From assembly GCA_022601395.1 (NCBI GenBank), contig JAJACS010000012.1, forward strand, positions 1 through 55,429: a stretch of DNA of 55,429 nt. Reading direction: 5' to 3'. Under the pieces are notes generated by a model. The model was not told the origin of the DNA. It was given only the letters and a program-made list of their open reading frames with translations, and searched no databases. This DNA comes from Chlamydiia bacterium. Lineage in GTDB: Bacteria; Chlamydiota; Chlamydiia; Chlamydiales; GCA-2402025. Positions within the stretch are counted from its first letter, which is position 1. Every line of letters starts with the position of its first letter. The position numbers were made by a program, and so were the translations under genes. Of this stretch, positions 1-8,158 are shown piece after piece.

Positions 1-32
1 TATGTTAAGAAACAAAAACTACAGAACTTCAA

Positions 33-61
33 TTGCCCTTTTCATCCAGCTCTAGTATAAT
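33..61 (+). promoter_or_regulatory. sigma70-type promoter for the USP-like gene
   Basis: TTGCCC at 33-38, a 17-base spacer, then a perfect TATAAT at 56-61. Transcription would begin near 68, giving a leader of about 27 bases to the ATG at 95. The match to the housekeeping consensus is one of the best in the window. It suggests that the following gene has its own promoter. Confidence 0.6.
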
Positions 62-94
62 GGTCTTAATCAAAAATTAATTAAAGTGCGTACC

Positions 95-1921
95 ATGACA
101 TTAAAAGCGTCTGAACAGCTAAAAGAACACAGTGAAGCTTTAAGAGCTGAGCTATATTCGTGCTCAAAACAAGGGACAAAATCAATTAAGCCAGCAAGGT
201 TACTCGAGCTTGTTACGCCTTGTCTTAATGATATCGCAGAAATTGAAAAGCGTAAGGGTCTTGCAAAAAAAGCACCTCCGGTACTCCAGGAGTGTTATCG
301 AAAGCTAGCTGAAGCAGAAGTAATCGTTCATATGAAGCCAAGAAAGAAAGAGTTTCCTGCTGGCTACCAAGGTTTACTTGACGCTATTAGCAAAGTACAA
401 GATATCGCACATAAACGGCTTAATACAAAGTTCCTTACGCAACATGAAGCTGCGACTATTGAAGCTGATTATGCCGCATGCAAACAAAATCTAGAGGGTT
501 ATATCGCGACAGCAGATCTTGCCCCTCTTGCAGATATCGCAAGACAGAATATTGCACAAGCTAGAGGTCTTCTTAGGCTGCTCAATGATGACACAAAAAA
601 AACAGAGATGACAGCTCTTATTGGTACACTTGAAGAAAAGCTTAAAGCGTTCCCAGCAACAGCTATAACTAAGAAAGGAAGCTCTAATGTTGGTGGTAAC
701 GACTGCTTTCTAAATGCTTGTTACCAGTTTTTTCAAGTACCACTTTTGCAGAAGCACATTATAAGCAACCTTCCAAAAGAGCTGTGGGAAATCTTTGCAA
801 CATCTGAGCCTAATTCAGCATTGATGAGAAAAAGACTCGTTGAAGAAACACCCTTCGGACCTACTATAAGAGCTCTTAACATCGATCCGTATACGGCGCA
901 GCTTGATTCATCTGAGGTGTTAAACAACCTTCTCTGTAGAATCTACCACAAAAACAACTCTTACAAACCACCAGCGCCTTCTCAAGATGCAGTAGAAGTG
1001 GATGAACGAAATCTGAAAAAAAGGCCAGGCAGGAACAAGTCATACCTTCTTATTTACTTTTTCATAAAATTCTTTGATGTTCTTACAAACTCCCTGGGCT
1101 ACTTTACACGCAATCTTTTTGGAACAGAGGGCGGCAGAGATTTCCACCCCTCTCTTGCAAATGCTATGGTAGACCCTACAACGATTGCAGCTGATCGAAA
1201 AAACATATGGGCTGGAAGAGCTTTACTTTCAGAAGAGCGCCCACATGAAGAGCCGCACAACCCACTCTATTTTCAGACTAAGTTACGCATTGAATATACG
1301 CCAGAGCAGGATATTCCAGATCAACATGCTTCTGCTGCAGAAGATATGTGGGGTGTGACAAAAGCTGGCCAAGTTGGAAAGTCTGAAAAAGTCGAAGGAG
1401 CCCCTTATCTAGCTCTAAAACTTGCAAAGTCTGGTGACAACTACGAGATCAATGAAGTTTTTAGAGAACACTTTAATCAGCAAGATGAGGATGATGGTTC
1501 TACTCTTATAAGAGATGGAGCAGAATACAAAGCTGAGATGAAAAAGACATTCACTCTAGAGGGTTCTCCTGAAGGATTTATCCTTTCATTTTCAAGAAGT
1601 GTCATTAATGCTTCTGGAAGGAATATTAAGATTTCAGATCCTGTTAAAGGAATTGAATCTACCCTTAAGGTTCCTGCCGACCTCACAGAAGATAAGGTTG
1701 AAAAGCAGTATGAGCTTAGAAGTTTCATGTCACATAGAGGCACAAGTGCAACAAGCGGCCACATGGTTGCTTACCGCAAGGAAAAAGTAAGTGATGATTC
1801 GGATGAAGAGGCTTGGTTCCTTTTTAATGACGGAGCTCCTGTTCAAAAAGTCCAAGAAGCAGATGCGCTAAAAGCTGCTGAGCGATCTTATGTACTTTTC
1901 TACAGAAAAGCGTCTAGCTAA
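95..1921 (+). CDS. putative ubiquitin-specific protease (USP, peptidase C19-like) effector
   Basis: A 608-residue protein if the ATG at 95 is used; an in-frame GTG at 86 would add three residues. Around residues 196-210 there is a Cys box reading SNVGGNDCFLNACYQ, like the eukaryotic USP Cys box, with Cys204 as candidate nucleophile. Near the C-terminus a His box GTSATSGHMVAY (His556) is followed by WFLFNDG (Asn578/Asp579), which matches the usual GH-Y...W-FND layout. These three elements are the catalytic signature of C19 deubiquitinases. The region before the Cys box is helical and charged. The middle holds a hydrophobic stretch (about 312-333), possibly a membrane anchor. No Sec signal is visible, so delivery by type III secretion is the natural inference. 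USPs are typical of eukaryotes, so the gene was probably acquired from a host. Family assignment is fairly sure; activity is untested. Confidence 0.72.
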   Translation: MTLKASEQLKEHSEALRAELYSCSKQGTKSIKPARLLELVTPCLNDIAEIEKRKGLAKKAPPVLQECYRKLAEAEVIVHMKPRKKEFPAGYQGLLDAISKVQDIAHKRLNTKFLTQHEAATIEADYAACKQNLEGYIATADLAPLADIARQNIAQARGLLRLLNDDTKKTEMTALIGTLEEKLKAFPATAITKKGSSNVGGNDCFLNACYQFFQVPLLQKHIISNLPKELWEIFATSEPNSALMRKRLVEETPFGPTIRALNIDPYTAQLDSSEVLNNLLCRIYHKNNSYKPPAPSQDAVEVDERNLKKRPGRNKSYLLIYFFIKFFDVLTNSLGYFTRNLFGTEGGRDFHPSLANAMVDPTTIAADRKNIWAGRALLSEERPHEEPHNPLYFQTKLRIEYTPEQDIPDQHASAAEDMWGVTKAGQVGKSEKVEGAPYLALKLAKSGDNYEINEVFREHFNQQDEDDGSTLIRDGAEYKAEMKKTFTLEGSPEGFILSFSRSVINASGRNIKISDPVKGIESTLKVPADLTEDKVEKQYELRSFMSHRGTSATSGHMVAYRKEKVSDDSDEEAWFLFNDGAPVQKVQEADALKAAERSYVLFYRKASS

Positions 1922-1972
1922 GACTTTATAAATATTCCAGCTCCCTATACAATCGGGGAAAAAGGATTGAGC

Positions 1973-2425
1973 ATGCCCCTAAGTAAATTTCTACTTCTTA
2001 TTGGTCTTTCTGTTCTCATGGGCCTTGTAACGGCCTTTTTTGCAAGAGACAGAAGAAACAGAGACTTCAGTATCTGGTTTATTTTAGGATTCATGTTTGG
2101 GCTTCTTGCATTCGTTCCTCTATTATTCCTTCCTAAGCTTGAAAAGAAGAAAAAAGAAGAAGAAAAGCCTAAAGAAGAGCCTATCATCACAGTAGACCTT
2201 ACCCCAAAACTTCCGATGAGAGAGCAGCTATGGTACTTTCTTGATGAGAAGCAAACACAAGTAGGTCCTGTAAGCTTTGAAGGCCTTAGAAAGCACTTCC
2301 TCACCGGTTCTGTTGGCACCACCTCTTACGTATGGAATGCCATGATGAAAGACTGGGAAACTCTGCAGGAGCTTCCAGAGTATCTGAATGAAATCACATC
2401 AGAAGATCTGAAACCTACCACTTAA
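1973..2425 (+). CDS. small membrane protein with C-terminal GYF_2 (DUF4339) domain
   Basis: A 150-residue protein starting at the ATG at 1973, which is better spaced from the AAAAGG at 1961-1965 than the in-frame TTG at 1967. Residues 1-20 and about 30-52 are two hydrophobic segments. A highly charged Lys/Glu linker follows (about 53-75). The last 75 residues form a GYF_2-type domain (LWYFLDEKQTQVGPVSFEGL... W..M.DW), a small module thought to bind proline-rich peptides or mediate protein contacts. The layout suggests an inner-membrane protein with a cytosolic adaptor domain. It lies 51 bases after the USP-like gene and could be cotranscribed. A second GYF_2 protein lies at 48488-49264. No specific function is known to me. 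Confidence 0.65.
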   Translation: MPLSKFLLLIGLSVLMGLVTAFFARDRRNRDFSIWFILGFMFGLLAFVPLLFLPKLEKKKKEEEKPKEEPIITVDLTPKLPMREQLWYFLDEKQTQVGPVSFEGLRKHFLTGSVGTTSYVWNAMMKDWETLQELPEYLNEITSEDLKPTT

Positions 2426-2500
2426 GATCTTAATTTTTTTCCAATATCTCTTACGACCCGCTTATTTGATCTATTTTTTTGCAGCTGATTCAGCCAAAAA

Positions 2501-2530
2501 AAAAGACACTTGAATTTTCAAGTGTCTTTT
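2501..2530. terminator. bidirectional intrinsic terminator
   Basis: A perfect 14-base-pair inverted repeat (2501-2514 with 2517-2530, loop TT) is flanked by an A-run on the left and ends in TTTT on the right. It lies between two convergent genes, the GYF_2 protein and rpsN, and can end transcription from both sides. Confidence 0.85.
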
Positions 2531-2553
2531 ATAAACTTTTTAAGAGGTAAAGA

Positions 2554-2859
2554 TTACCAGCTGGCTTTAAATACTCCAGGGATCTTTCCATCACTAGCAA
2601 GCTCTCTAAAGCAAAGTCTTGATAGCTTGAACTTTCTTAGGTACCCTCTTGGTCTACCTGTAAGCTGGCAGCGATTTCTTCTTCTGATGTAAGAAGTATC
2701 TCTTGGCATTTTGTTAAGCTTGATTTGAGCTTCCTGTCTTTCTTCATCGCTGATCGTAAGATCTTTCGCAAGACGTCTTAGCTCTGATCTCTTATCCCAC
2801 GCGCGATCAACTTTCTTCGCTCTACGCTTCTCTCTTTCAATTAATGCTTTTTTACACAT
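2554..2859 (-). CDS. rpsN: 30S ribosomal protein S14
   Basis: A 101-residue S14 of the long, zinc-free type. The C-terminal RNA-binding motif is intact ([19 protein letters not shown], then [17 protein letters not shown]), and the N-terminus is Lys/Arg-rich. It lies in the head of the small ribosomal subunit. It starts 7 bases downstream of rpmJ and is clearly in one operon with it. The pair next to rpmH-rnpA matches the Chlamydia order as I recall it, outside the large S10/spc ribosomal operons where S14 usually sits. A strong terminator follows. Confidence 0.97.
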   Translation of the reverse strand: MCKKALIEREKRRAKKVDRAWDKRSELRRLAKDLTISDEERQEAQIKLNKMPRDTSYIRRRNRCQLTGRPRGYLRKFKLSRLCFRELASDGKIPGVFKASW

Positions 2860-2866
2860 AAATACC

Positions 2867-3004
2867 TTACTTTTTCCTCGCTGGTCCTTTTTGTCTTTGT
2901 TTTCTGTTCGGATCTTTCTTATTGATCACATAGACGCGTCCACGTCTTCTTACAATTTTATCACCTTTCGATGGATCCGCTTTCACAGAGGCCTTAGTCT
3001 TCAT
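2867..3004 (-). CDS. rpmJ: 50S ribosomal protein L36 (chlamydial type)
   Basis: A 45-residue basic protein read on the minus strand from the ATG at 3004 to the TAA at 2867. It begins [20 protein letters not shown] and ends [11 protein letters not shown]. This is the extended L36 that I recall from chlamydiae, lacking the Cys/His zinc ribbon of classical 37-residue L36. It heads a two-gene operon with rpsN (7-base gap). It is short, but the composition and the [17 protein letters not shown] tail leave little doubt. Confidence 0.93.
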   Translation of the reverse strand: MKTKASVKADPSKGDKIVRRRGRVYVINKKDPNRKQRQKGPARKK

Positions 3005-3132
3005 CGATATTCCTCGGTAGTCTAATTTTTCAAATAAGCATCAGAGTGTACATGAAATAAGAGATTCTTGGCAAGATCAGGCTTTCTAAGGGAGAAAAAA
3101 ACCATCCACCGCAACTTGCACATAGACAAAAT

Positions 3133-3161
3133 TTGAAAAAACGTCACCATACTAATATATT
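3133..3161 (+). promoter_or_regulatory. sigma70-type promoter for the unknown gene at 3209
   Basis: TTGAAA at 3133-3138, 17-base spacer, TATATT at 3156-3161. Each box has five of six consensus bases. The predicted start is about 40 bases before the TTG start codon at 3209. A second TATACT at 3173-3178 lacks a good -35 box. Confidence 0.5.
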
Positions 3162-3208
3162 CTTCGGCTCAGTATACTACTCAGCTAATATCAACAAAAG
3201 GACAACTT

Positions 3209-4147
3209 TTGGCAGCTTCAGCTACTACTTTAACTATTCTACCAAGCAAACTTTTTAACCTTCCTCGAGAGCGGAGAAAGGCTGCTAATGACATACCCTT
3301 AACTGTCCTCCACCATGGATCAACAAAGGACATGAGAGTTGCCTATTCTCGGGCCATCCTCATCAATTTAATCTTTTATAATTTCATCACATCAAAAGAA
3401 ACACCGGATTGGTATTTTCCAAAGGAAAATACCATAAACACGTCTCTTCTAAAGCGGTCAATTTCTATTGAAGAGTCTGATAAAAAGTCCTCTAAGGCAT
3501 TTGACACCATCTTTACGGACCAGGGCTACCTAAACTTAGATGATCTGCACTTTCTCACCATACACGATGCAAAAAAGCAGCTACATAAGGAAAACACCCC
3601 TGTCCCCCCTTCTATAAACTATGCAACAAGAGCAGCTCATAAAAAGGATATACGACAAACAGAGGATAAGTACTCTTTTGTAGAGGAAGTGGTTCTTGAC
3701 AGATCCACAGGGCAGCTTGTTATTAGAAAAAAACTACTTAACGCACAAAACTTCCCCCAAAGAAGCTACAAAATGTTAGATAAGTGCCCCAGATGTGAGC
3801 TCAGCACCGCGGCTTTTGTTCCTCTAATCCCCTTCCATATTCAAGAAAAACATTTTAAAGGAAGAGACTTTACACTCCCCGACTTCAAAGAATTTTGCAA
3901 TAAAGAGGAAAACAAAGCTATTACAAGACTCTTTGAAAAAACCGCTACTAGACCCTTTGTTTTCCTAGATAGCGCTATTCCCGATGAGGCTAGTGGCTTT
4001 GTCGAAGCACCTCGCGAACAATCATTCTGCGAGCTCACCACATCCCTTATCGTAAATATAGTCAAATTGAGCCTATACAGCGTAGCTCTTTTTATATTAG
4101 ACGCTATTTGCCTTTTTCGCAGGGAGCCAGCTGAAGAGAATAGCTAA
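3209..4147 (+). CDS. unknown protein with CCHH cluster and C-terminal membrane segment
   Basis: A 312-residue protein starting at a TTG (3209) six bases after an AAAAGGA ribosome site; no ATG lies nearby. I do not recognise the family. The body is basic and charged. Around residues 193-215 there is a CPRC...H....H arrangement (Cys193, Cys196, His210, His215; C-x2-C-x13-H-x4-H) that could hold a zinc ion. Residues about 278-302 form one strong hydrophobic segment followed by a short polar tail, so the protein is probably tail-anchored. It has no signal peptide. The gene has its own promoter and is divergent from rpmJ-rpsN. Restriction to environmental chlamydiae and an effector or inclusion-membrane role are possible but unproven. 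Confidence 0.6.
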   Translation: MAASATTLTILPSKLFNLPRERRKAANDIPLTVLHHGSTKDMRVAYSRAILINLIFYNFITSKETPDWYFPKENTINTSLLKRSISIEESDKKSSKAFDTIFTDQGYLNLDDLHFLTIHDAKKQLHKENTPVPPSINYATRAAHKKDIRQTEDKYSFVEEVVLDRSTGQLVIRKKLLNAQNFPQRSYKMLDKCPRCELSTAAFVPLIPFHIQEKHFKGRDFTLPDFKEFCNKEENKAITRLFEKTATRPFVFLDSAIPDEASGFVEAPREQSFCELTTSLIVNIVKLSLYSVALFILDAICLFRREPAEENS

Positions 4148-4190
4148 AGTAAGCTATTAGCTCTTCTAAAAAGCTGAAACTCAGGCAAGT

Positions 4191-5411
4191 TTAATTAGAT
4201 CTAAAAAGAATACCTCTCTGTATTTGCAAAGGAGAATATCTAAATAAATTGTTTATCACTCTTGTAACTGGACCGAATGTAAAAATAGCAAGAGCTATCG
4301 GCCCATCGCCAATATTGTTTTCGATAAGCGTTGCTGTATTTGTATCTGTATCAATCACGCTCACGTTGTTGCTGCCGGAGTTTGCAACATAGACATGCGT
4401 GCCACCTGCATTGATTGCAAGAGCTAGGGGCCGAGTTCCTATATTATCTTCGATCAGCGTTGCTGTATTTGTAGCTGTATCAATCACGCTCACGTTGCCG
4501 CTGCCGGAGTTGGCAACATAGACCCGCGTACCACTTGCGTTGATTACAATATCTACGGGTTCATCGCCGATATTATTTGTGATTTGCGTTACTGTATTTG
4601 TAGCTGTATCAATCACACTCACGCTGCCGCTGTTGCCTACATTGTTGTTGGCAACATAGACTCTCGTGCCATCTGCGTTGATTGCAAGAGCATAGGGCAA
4701 ATTGAAGTTATCATTTGTGATTTGCGTTGCTGTATTTGTAGCTGTATCAATCACGCTCACGCTGTCATTTGCGAAAGGGCTAGCGTTTGAAACATAGACC
4801 CTCGTGCCATCTGCGTTGATTACAAGATCTACTGGCCCAAGGCCGATACCATTTGTGATTTTAATTGCTGTATTTGTAGCTGTATCAATTACGCTCACGC
4901 TGCCAGGCTGAAGACCCTCTTCTAAGTTGGCAACATAGACCCTCGTGCCATCTGAGTTGATTGCAAGAGCTTGAGGCTGAATGCCTATATTATCTTCGAT
5001 CAGGGTTGCCGTATTTGTAACTGTATCAATCACGCTTACACTGGCGCTGTCGTTGTTGGCAACATAGACCCTCGTGCCATCTGAGTTAATTGCAAGAGCT
5101 ATGGGCTGCCCACCAATATTATCTTTGATCAGAGTTACTGTATTTGTAGCTGTATTAATCACACTCACGCTGTCGCTGCCGGAATTGGCAACATAGACCT
5201 TTGTGCCTTCTGCGTTGATAGCAAAAGCTTGAGGCTGAATGCCTATATTATCTTCGATCAGGGTTGCTGTATTTGTAACTATATCAATCACGCTCACACT
5301 GCCGCTGTCGTAGTTGGCAACATAGACTTTATCTCCAACAGCTGCATCTGTTGAGAGAGTGGCACTAAAAAGTATTACAGCAAAAACTCTAAGAAAAATT
5401 GAAAACCTCAT
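4191..5411 (-). CDS. exported YVTN-family beta-propeller repeat protein
   Basis: A 406-residue protein with a Sec signal peptide (about residues 1-24, cleavage after the TDA region). Eight repeats of about 42 residues follow, each carrying a [KRH]VYVAN strand, a VSVIDT-TNTAT strand and an ALAIN-DGT turn. This is the YVTN/YncE type of seven- to eight-bladed propeller known from surface-layer, periplasmic and surface adhesion proteins. Blades 4-6 carry longer loops (LEEGLQPGS, ASPFAND, NNVGNSGS). The last 30 residues are not repeat-like and end in a basic tail. The start is the ATG at 5411 with an AAAGGA site. A paralogue with a similar signal peptide begins at 54792. The ligand is unknown. Confidence 0.85.
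   Translation of the reverse strand: MRFSIFLRVFAVILFSATLSTDAAVGDKVYVANYDSGSVSVIDIVTNTATLIEDNIGIQPQAFAINAEGTKVYVANSGSDSVSVINTATNTVTLIKDNIGGQPIALAINSDGTRVYVANNDSASVSVIDTVTNTATLIEDNIGIQPQALAINSDGTRVYVANLEEGLQPGSVSVIDTATNTAIKITNGIGLGPVDLVINADGTRVYVSNASPFANDSVSVIDTATNTATQITNDNFNLPYALAINADGTRVYVANNNVGNSGSVSVIDTATNTVTQITNNIGDEPVDIVINASGTRVYVANSGSGNVSVIDTATNTATLIEDNIGTRPLALAINAGGTHVYVANSGSNNVSVIDTDTNTATLIENNIGDGPIALAIFTFGPVTRVINNLFRYSPLQIQRGILFRSN
4290..5330 (-). repeat. eight tandem coding repeats (about 126 bases each) in the YVTN gene
   Basis: DNA blocks of about 126 bases recur. They contain gcaacatagac...cgt (the VYVAN strand), gctgtatttgtagctgtatcaat (the VIDTATNTA strand) and ttgattgcaagagct. 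They are similar enough in DNA to suggest growth by internal duplication and later drift. The copies differ in loop length. Confidence 0.85.
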
Positions 5412-5508
5412 AACTACGTCCTTTTTTTACAAAGAATAATTTTATACCAAAGCTAGTGAACCCGGTAAAGTTTATTTTACAAAAGATACAGAGACCTTAG
5501 CTGTAATT

Positions 5509-5530
5509 GGGCGCTTTTTTGAAAGCGTCC
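5509..5530. repeat. inverted repeat between YVTN gene and rpmH
   Basis: A 9-base-pair stem with a TTTG loop and one G-U pair (GGGCGCTTT / AAAGCGTCC). It lies about 100 bases upstream of the YVTN start and 146 bases upstream of rpmH, and no T-run follows on either strand. It may be a protein-binding site or an RNA hairpin; it is not a clear terminator. Confidence 0.35.
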
Positions 5531-5612
5531 ATTGCATTTTAAAATAACACCTTGAATATCCCTAGAGGATCAATATGCGACTGTGCATTTCCAGACGAAA
5601 AGCGATTCATTC

Positions 5613-5641
5613 TTGCCCTATTTTCCAAAAAAAGTTAAGAT
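5613..5641 (+). promoter_or_regulatory. candidate promoter of rpmH-rnpA
   Basis: TTGCCC at 5613-5618, 17-base spacer, TAAGAT at 5636-5641, about 35 bases before the rpmH ATG. The -35 box is identical to that at position 33. The -10 box is weaker. Confidence 0.4.
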
Positions 5642-5675
5642 ATCAGCTATTGAAACATAGAAAGGGCCAAAACCA

Positions 5676-5810
5676 ATGAAAAGAACATATCAGCCAAGTA
5701 AGAAACGTAGAAAGACTTCTCACGGTTTTAGAGTAAGAATGAGCACTGCTGCTGGCAGAAAGATTATCAACAGAAGAAGAAGAAAGGGACGTAAACGTCT
5801 AGCTGCGTGA
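5676..5810 (+). CDS. rpmH: 50S ribosomal protein L34
   Basis: A 44-residue, very basic protein beginning [19 protein letters not shown] and ending KGRKRLAA, the invariant L34 pattern. It belongs to the large ribosomal subunit. Its stop codon overlaps the GTG start of rnpA by four bases (GTGA). This rpmH-rnpA coupling is conserved in bacteria, although here no dnaA or oriC accompanies it. Confidence 0.97.
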   Translation: MKRTYQPSKKRRKTSHGFRVRMSTAAGRKIINRRRRKGRKRLAA

Positions 5811-6142
5811 GCCAGAAATTTCCAAAATCTTCTCGCCTTCTCAAGCGAGAAGAGTATCTCAAAGTACTTCGTAGCCACGACAAACTCTGTGGCAAATACC
5901 TAATCATTAATTACGCCAAAGGAGCTTCTTCCTGCCCAAAACTCGGACTAACTGTCAGTAAAAAATTTGGCAAATCCCATGACCGAAATCGGTTCAAAAG
6001 GCTAGTAAGAGAAGCTTTTCGCAAGTGCTCAATCGACTTGCCAAGCAATCTAGAAATCAATATCAGACCAAGAAAGTTTGCAAAAGAAGCTTCAGCTGTT
6101 ATGATCCTCAGTGAACTTACGAAGATGCTACAAGAGGTCTGA
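5807..6142 (+). CDS. rnpA: ribonuclease P protein component
   Basis: A 111-residue basic protein that assists the RNase P RNA in trimming the 5' ends of precursor tRNAs. The family signature [14 protein letters not shown] is present (about residues 64-77), preceded by [12 protein letters not shown]. It starts at a GTG that overlaps the rpmH stop, so the two are translationally coupled. Length and motif are normal. The RNase P RNA gene is not in this window. Confidence 0.95.
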   Translation: MSQKFPKSSRLLKREEYLKVLRSHDKLCGKYLIINYAKGASSCPKLGLTVSKKFGKSHDRNRFKRLVREAFRKCSIDLPSNLEINIRPRKFAKEASAVMILSELTKMLQEV

Positions 6143-6145
6143 AAA

Positions 6146-8158
6146 TTGAGTATAGCAGCTCACCTTAACGAAAGACAAAAGCAAGCTGTTTCTGCAACAA
6201 AAGGAAGAGTCCTTATCCTTGCGGGAGCTGGATCTGGCAAAACTAGCGTACTCACCTACCGCATGGCGCACTTGATCAAAAACGAGGGTGTCGACCCATC
6301 TAAAATTTTAGGCCTTACATTTACGAATAAAGCTGCTCAGGAGATGAAACAAAGAGTCTCAAAGATCCTGAGCAAAAAGCTCGCTCAACCAATCACGCTT
6401 TGTACCTTCCATAGCTTCTGCATGAAGGTATTGCGAGAATCCATCGATAAACTTGGGTATACAAAACAGTTCTCCCTGTATGACGACAAAGACATCAAGA
6501 GACTGGTCACAAACATGATTAAGTCTGAGCTTGAGCATGAGAGCGAACTACCTCCGATTGACAACTTAATCAAGGCTTTAAAGCAGACAAAGCACTCAGG
6601 CAGCAGCATCGATGACACTGTCCAATTCAAATCTAAATGGGCAAACGATTTTACAAAAAAGCTACATGAGAACCTCGCCCTTTCTATGAGAGCCTACAAC
6701 GCTCTTGATTTTGACAGTTTGATATCTCTTACAGTGGAGCTTTTTGAAAAGTTTCCAGAAGTGCTGGAGAGCTATCAAGACCGTTTCCACTACATCATGA
6801 TCGATGAGTATCAAGATACAAACCCCATACAGTATAAACTTGCCACACTCCTAGCATCTAAAAGAAAAAACCTTTGTGTTGTGGGTGATGATGATCAATC
6901 CATCTATGCTTTTAGAGGAGCTGAGGTAAAGCATATTTTAGAGTTTGATTGTGACAGACTTATCAAGCTTGAGCAGAACTACAGATCTTCCATAAACATC
7001 TTGGATGCTGCAAATGCTGTAATCAAGAACAACACGGAAAGGCATGCAAAAACGCTTTGGAGCAAAAACTCAGATCAAATCCCTATCGTAGTTTTCCATG
7101 CACCTACTGAAAAAGAAGAAGCGGATGGAGTCATTTCTCGCATCCTTATGCTTAAAGAGCAGCACGGCTATAAATGGAAAGACTTCGCCATCCTTTATAG
7201 ATCCAACAGCCTCTCTAGAACCTTTGAAATGGCCCTTATGAATGCTCCTTACAAGAAAGACGGCAACTGGAAGAGAGGGATCCCCTACGAGGTGTTTGGG
7301 GGGTTAGAGCTCATTGAAAGGTCTGAGGTAAAAGATCTTTTTGCCTACCTTAAAGCGATAAGCAACGATAAGGATACCCAGTCTCTTCTGCGTATCATCA
7401 ATTACCCAAGAAGAGGCATCTCTGAAAAAACCTTAGACACTCTCACAAAGGTGAACAGGAAAAGAAAAATCCCTCTTTGGAACCTTCTTGAAAAGGTTGC
7501 AGAAGACTCCCCTGACTACCAAGATCTCATCGAATCTCTCACAACACAAGCATTTAAGGGCATTCAGTTCTTTACAAAACTTATGACAGAAGCAAGAGAA
7601 ATGTTTGCGAGTGAAAAACCCCATAAAGCCCTTGAGTGGCTCATCGGCGCTATTGACTACAAAAAAGCCGTTGGCGATGAAGTGAAAAGCGAGAAGATGA
7701 AAGGCTTCAAGTGGGAAAACATTGATAACCTTGTAGAGATGATAAAAAACTATGAGGAAACCGAGGAAAATGCCTCCCTACGGGATTTCCTGTCCTCAAG
7801 CATCTTAAGTGAAAACAAGCAAAAAAGCGCCAAGTCAAAATCAGAAGACAGGGTACATTTAATGACGTTTCACAGCTCAAAAGGCCTGGAGTACCCTGTA
7901 TGCTTTTTGGTAGGGCTAGAAGATCACTTAATCCCTCATGAGAAAAGCCTACTCGAGAACTCTCTTGAAGAAGAGAGAAGGTTGATGTATGTCGCAATTA
8001 CACGCTGTATGAAAAGACTCTATCTTACCATGTCAAGAACACGTAAAAAACATGGGAAGGACTTAAAAAGCTCCCCATCTCGTTTTTTATACGAGATCCC
8101 AAACACCCTTTTAAAAACAAGTAATTGGAAATTTTTCGAAAATGACCATATCCTATAA
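6146..8158 (+). CDS. ATP-dependent DNA helicase, UvrD/Rep/PcrA family
   Basis: A 670-residue superfamily 1A 3'-5' DNA helicase for repair or replication restart. Visible motifs are the Q motif with LNERQKQAV at the N-terminus, Walker A GAGSGKT (27-33), motif Ia LTFTNKAAQEM, Walker B DEYQDTN, motif III GDDDQSIYAFRGA, motif IV EQNYRSS, motif V MTFHSSKGLEYP and motif VI EEERRLMYVAITR. It starts at a TTG three bases after rnpA, so it is likely cotranscribed. It is slightly shorter than E. coli UvrD (720), lacking most of the C-terminal extension. The SKGLE and FRGAE motifs fit Rep or PcrA as well as UvrD. Its last six bases overlap the convergent gene. Confidence 0.93.
   Translation: MSIAAHLNERQKQAVSATKGRVLILAGAGSGKTSVLTYRMAHLIKNEGVDPSKILGLTFTNKAAQEMKQRVSKILSKKLAQPITLCTFHSFCMKVLRESIDKLGYTKQFSLYDDKDIKRLVTNMIKSELEHESELPPIDNLIKALKQTKHSGSSIDDTVQFKSKWANDFTKKLHENLALSMRAYNALDFDSLISLTVELFEKFPEVLESYQDRFHYIMIDEYQDTNPIQYKLATLLASKRKNLCVVGDDDQSIYAFRGAEVKHILEFDCDRLIKLEQNYRSSINILDAANAVIKNNTERHAKTLWSKNSDQIPIVVFHAPTEKEEADGVISRILMLKEQHGYKWKDFAILYRSNSLSRTFEMALMNAPYKKDGNWKRGIPYEVFGGLELIERSEVKDLFAYLKAISNDKDTQSLLRIINYPRRGISEKTLDTLTKVNRKRKIPLWNLLEKVAEDSPDYQDLIESLTTQAFKGIQFFTKLMTEAREMFASEKPHKALEWLIGAIDYKKAVGDEVKSEKMKGFKWENIDNLVEMIKNYEETEENASLRDFLSSSILSENKQKSAKSKSEDRVHLMTFHSSKGLEYPVCFLVGLEDHLIPHEKSLLENSLEEERRLMYVAITRCMKRLYLTMSRTRKKHGKDLKSSPSRFLYEIPNTLLKTSNWKFFENDHIL

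Noticed and set aside
4135..4160. AATAGCT-AGCTATT inverted repeat after the unknown CCHH gene as a terminator
   Set aside because: The stem is seven A/T-rich pairs without a following T-run, so it is too weak to call.
4584..4790. Plus-strand open frame across the YVTN repeats
   Set aside because: It is the reverse-strand shadow of the repeats (same 42-codon period), with no ribosome site or family match.
4290..5330. Regular repeats that might look like a CRISPR array
   Set aside because: The 126-base units are coding in one frame, have no unique spacers, and translate to YVTN blades. The same holds for 54900-55429.
5676..8158. Chromosome origin near rpmH-rnpA
   Set aside because: No dnaA, dnaN, gidA, parAB or cluster of DnaA boxes is visible; chlamydiae separate these genes from dnaA.
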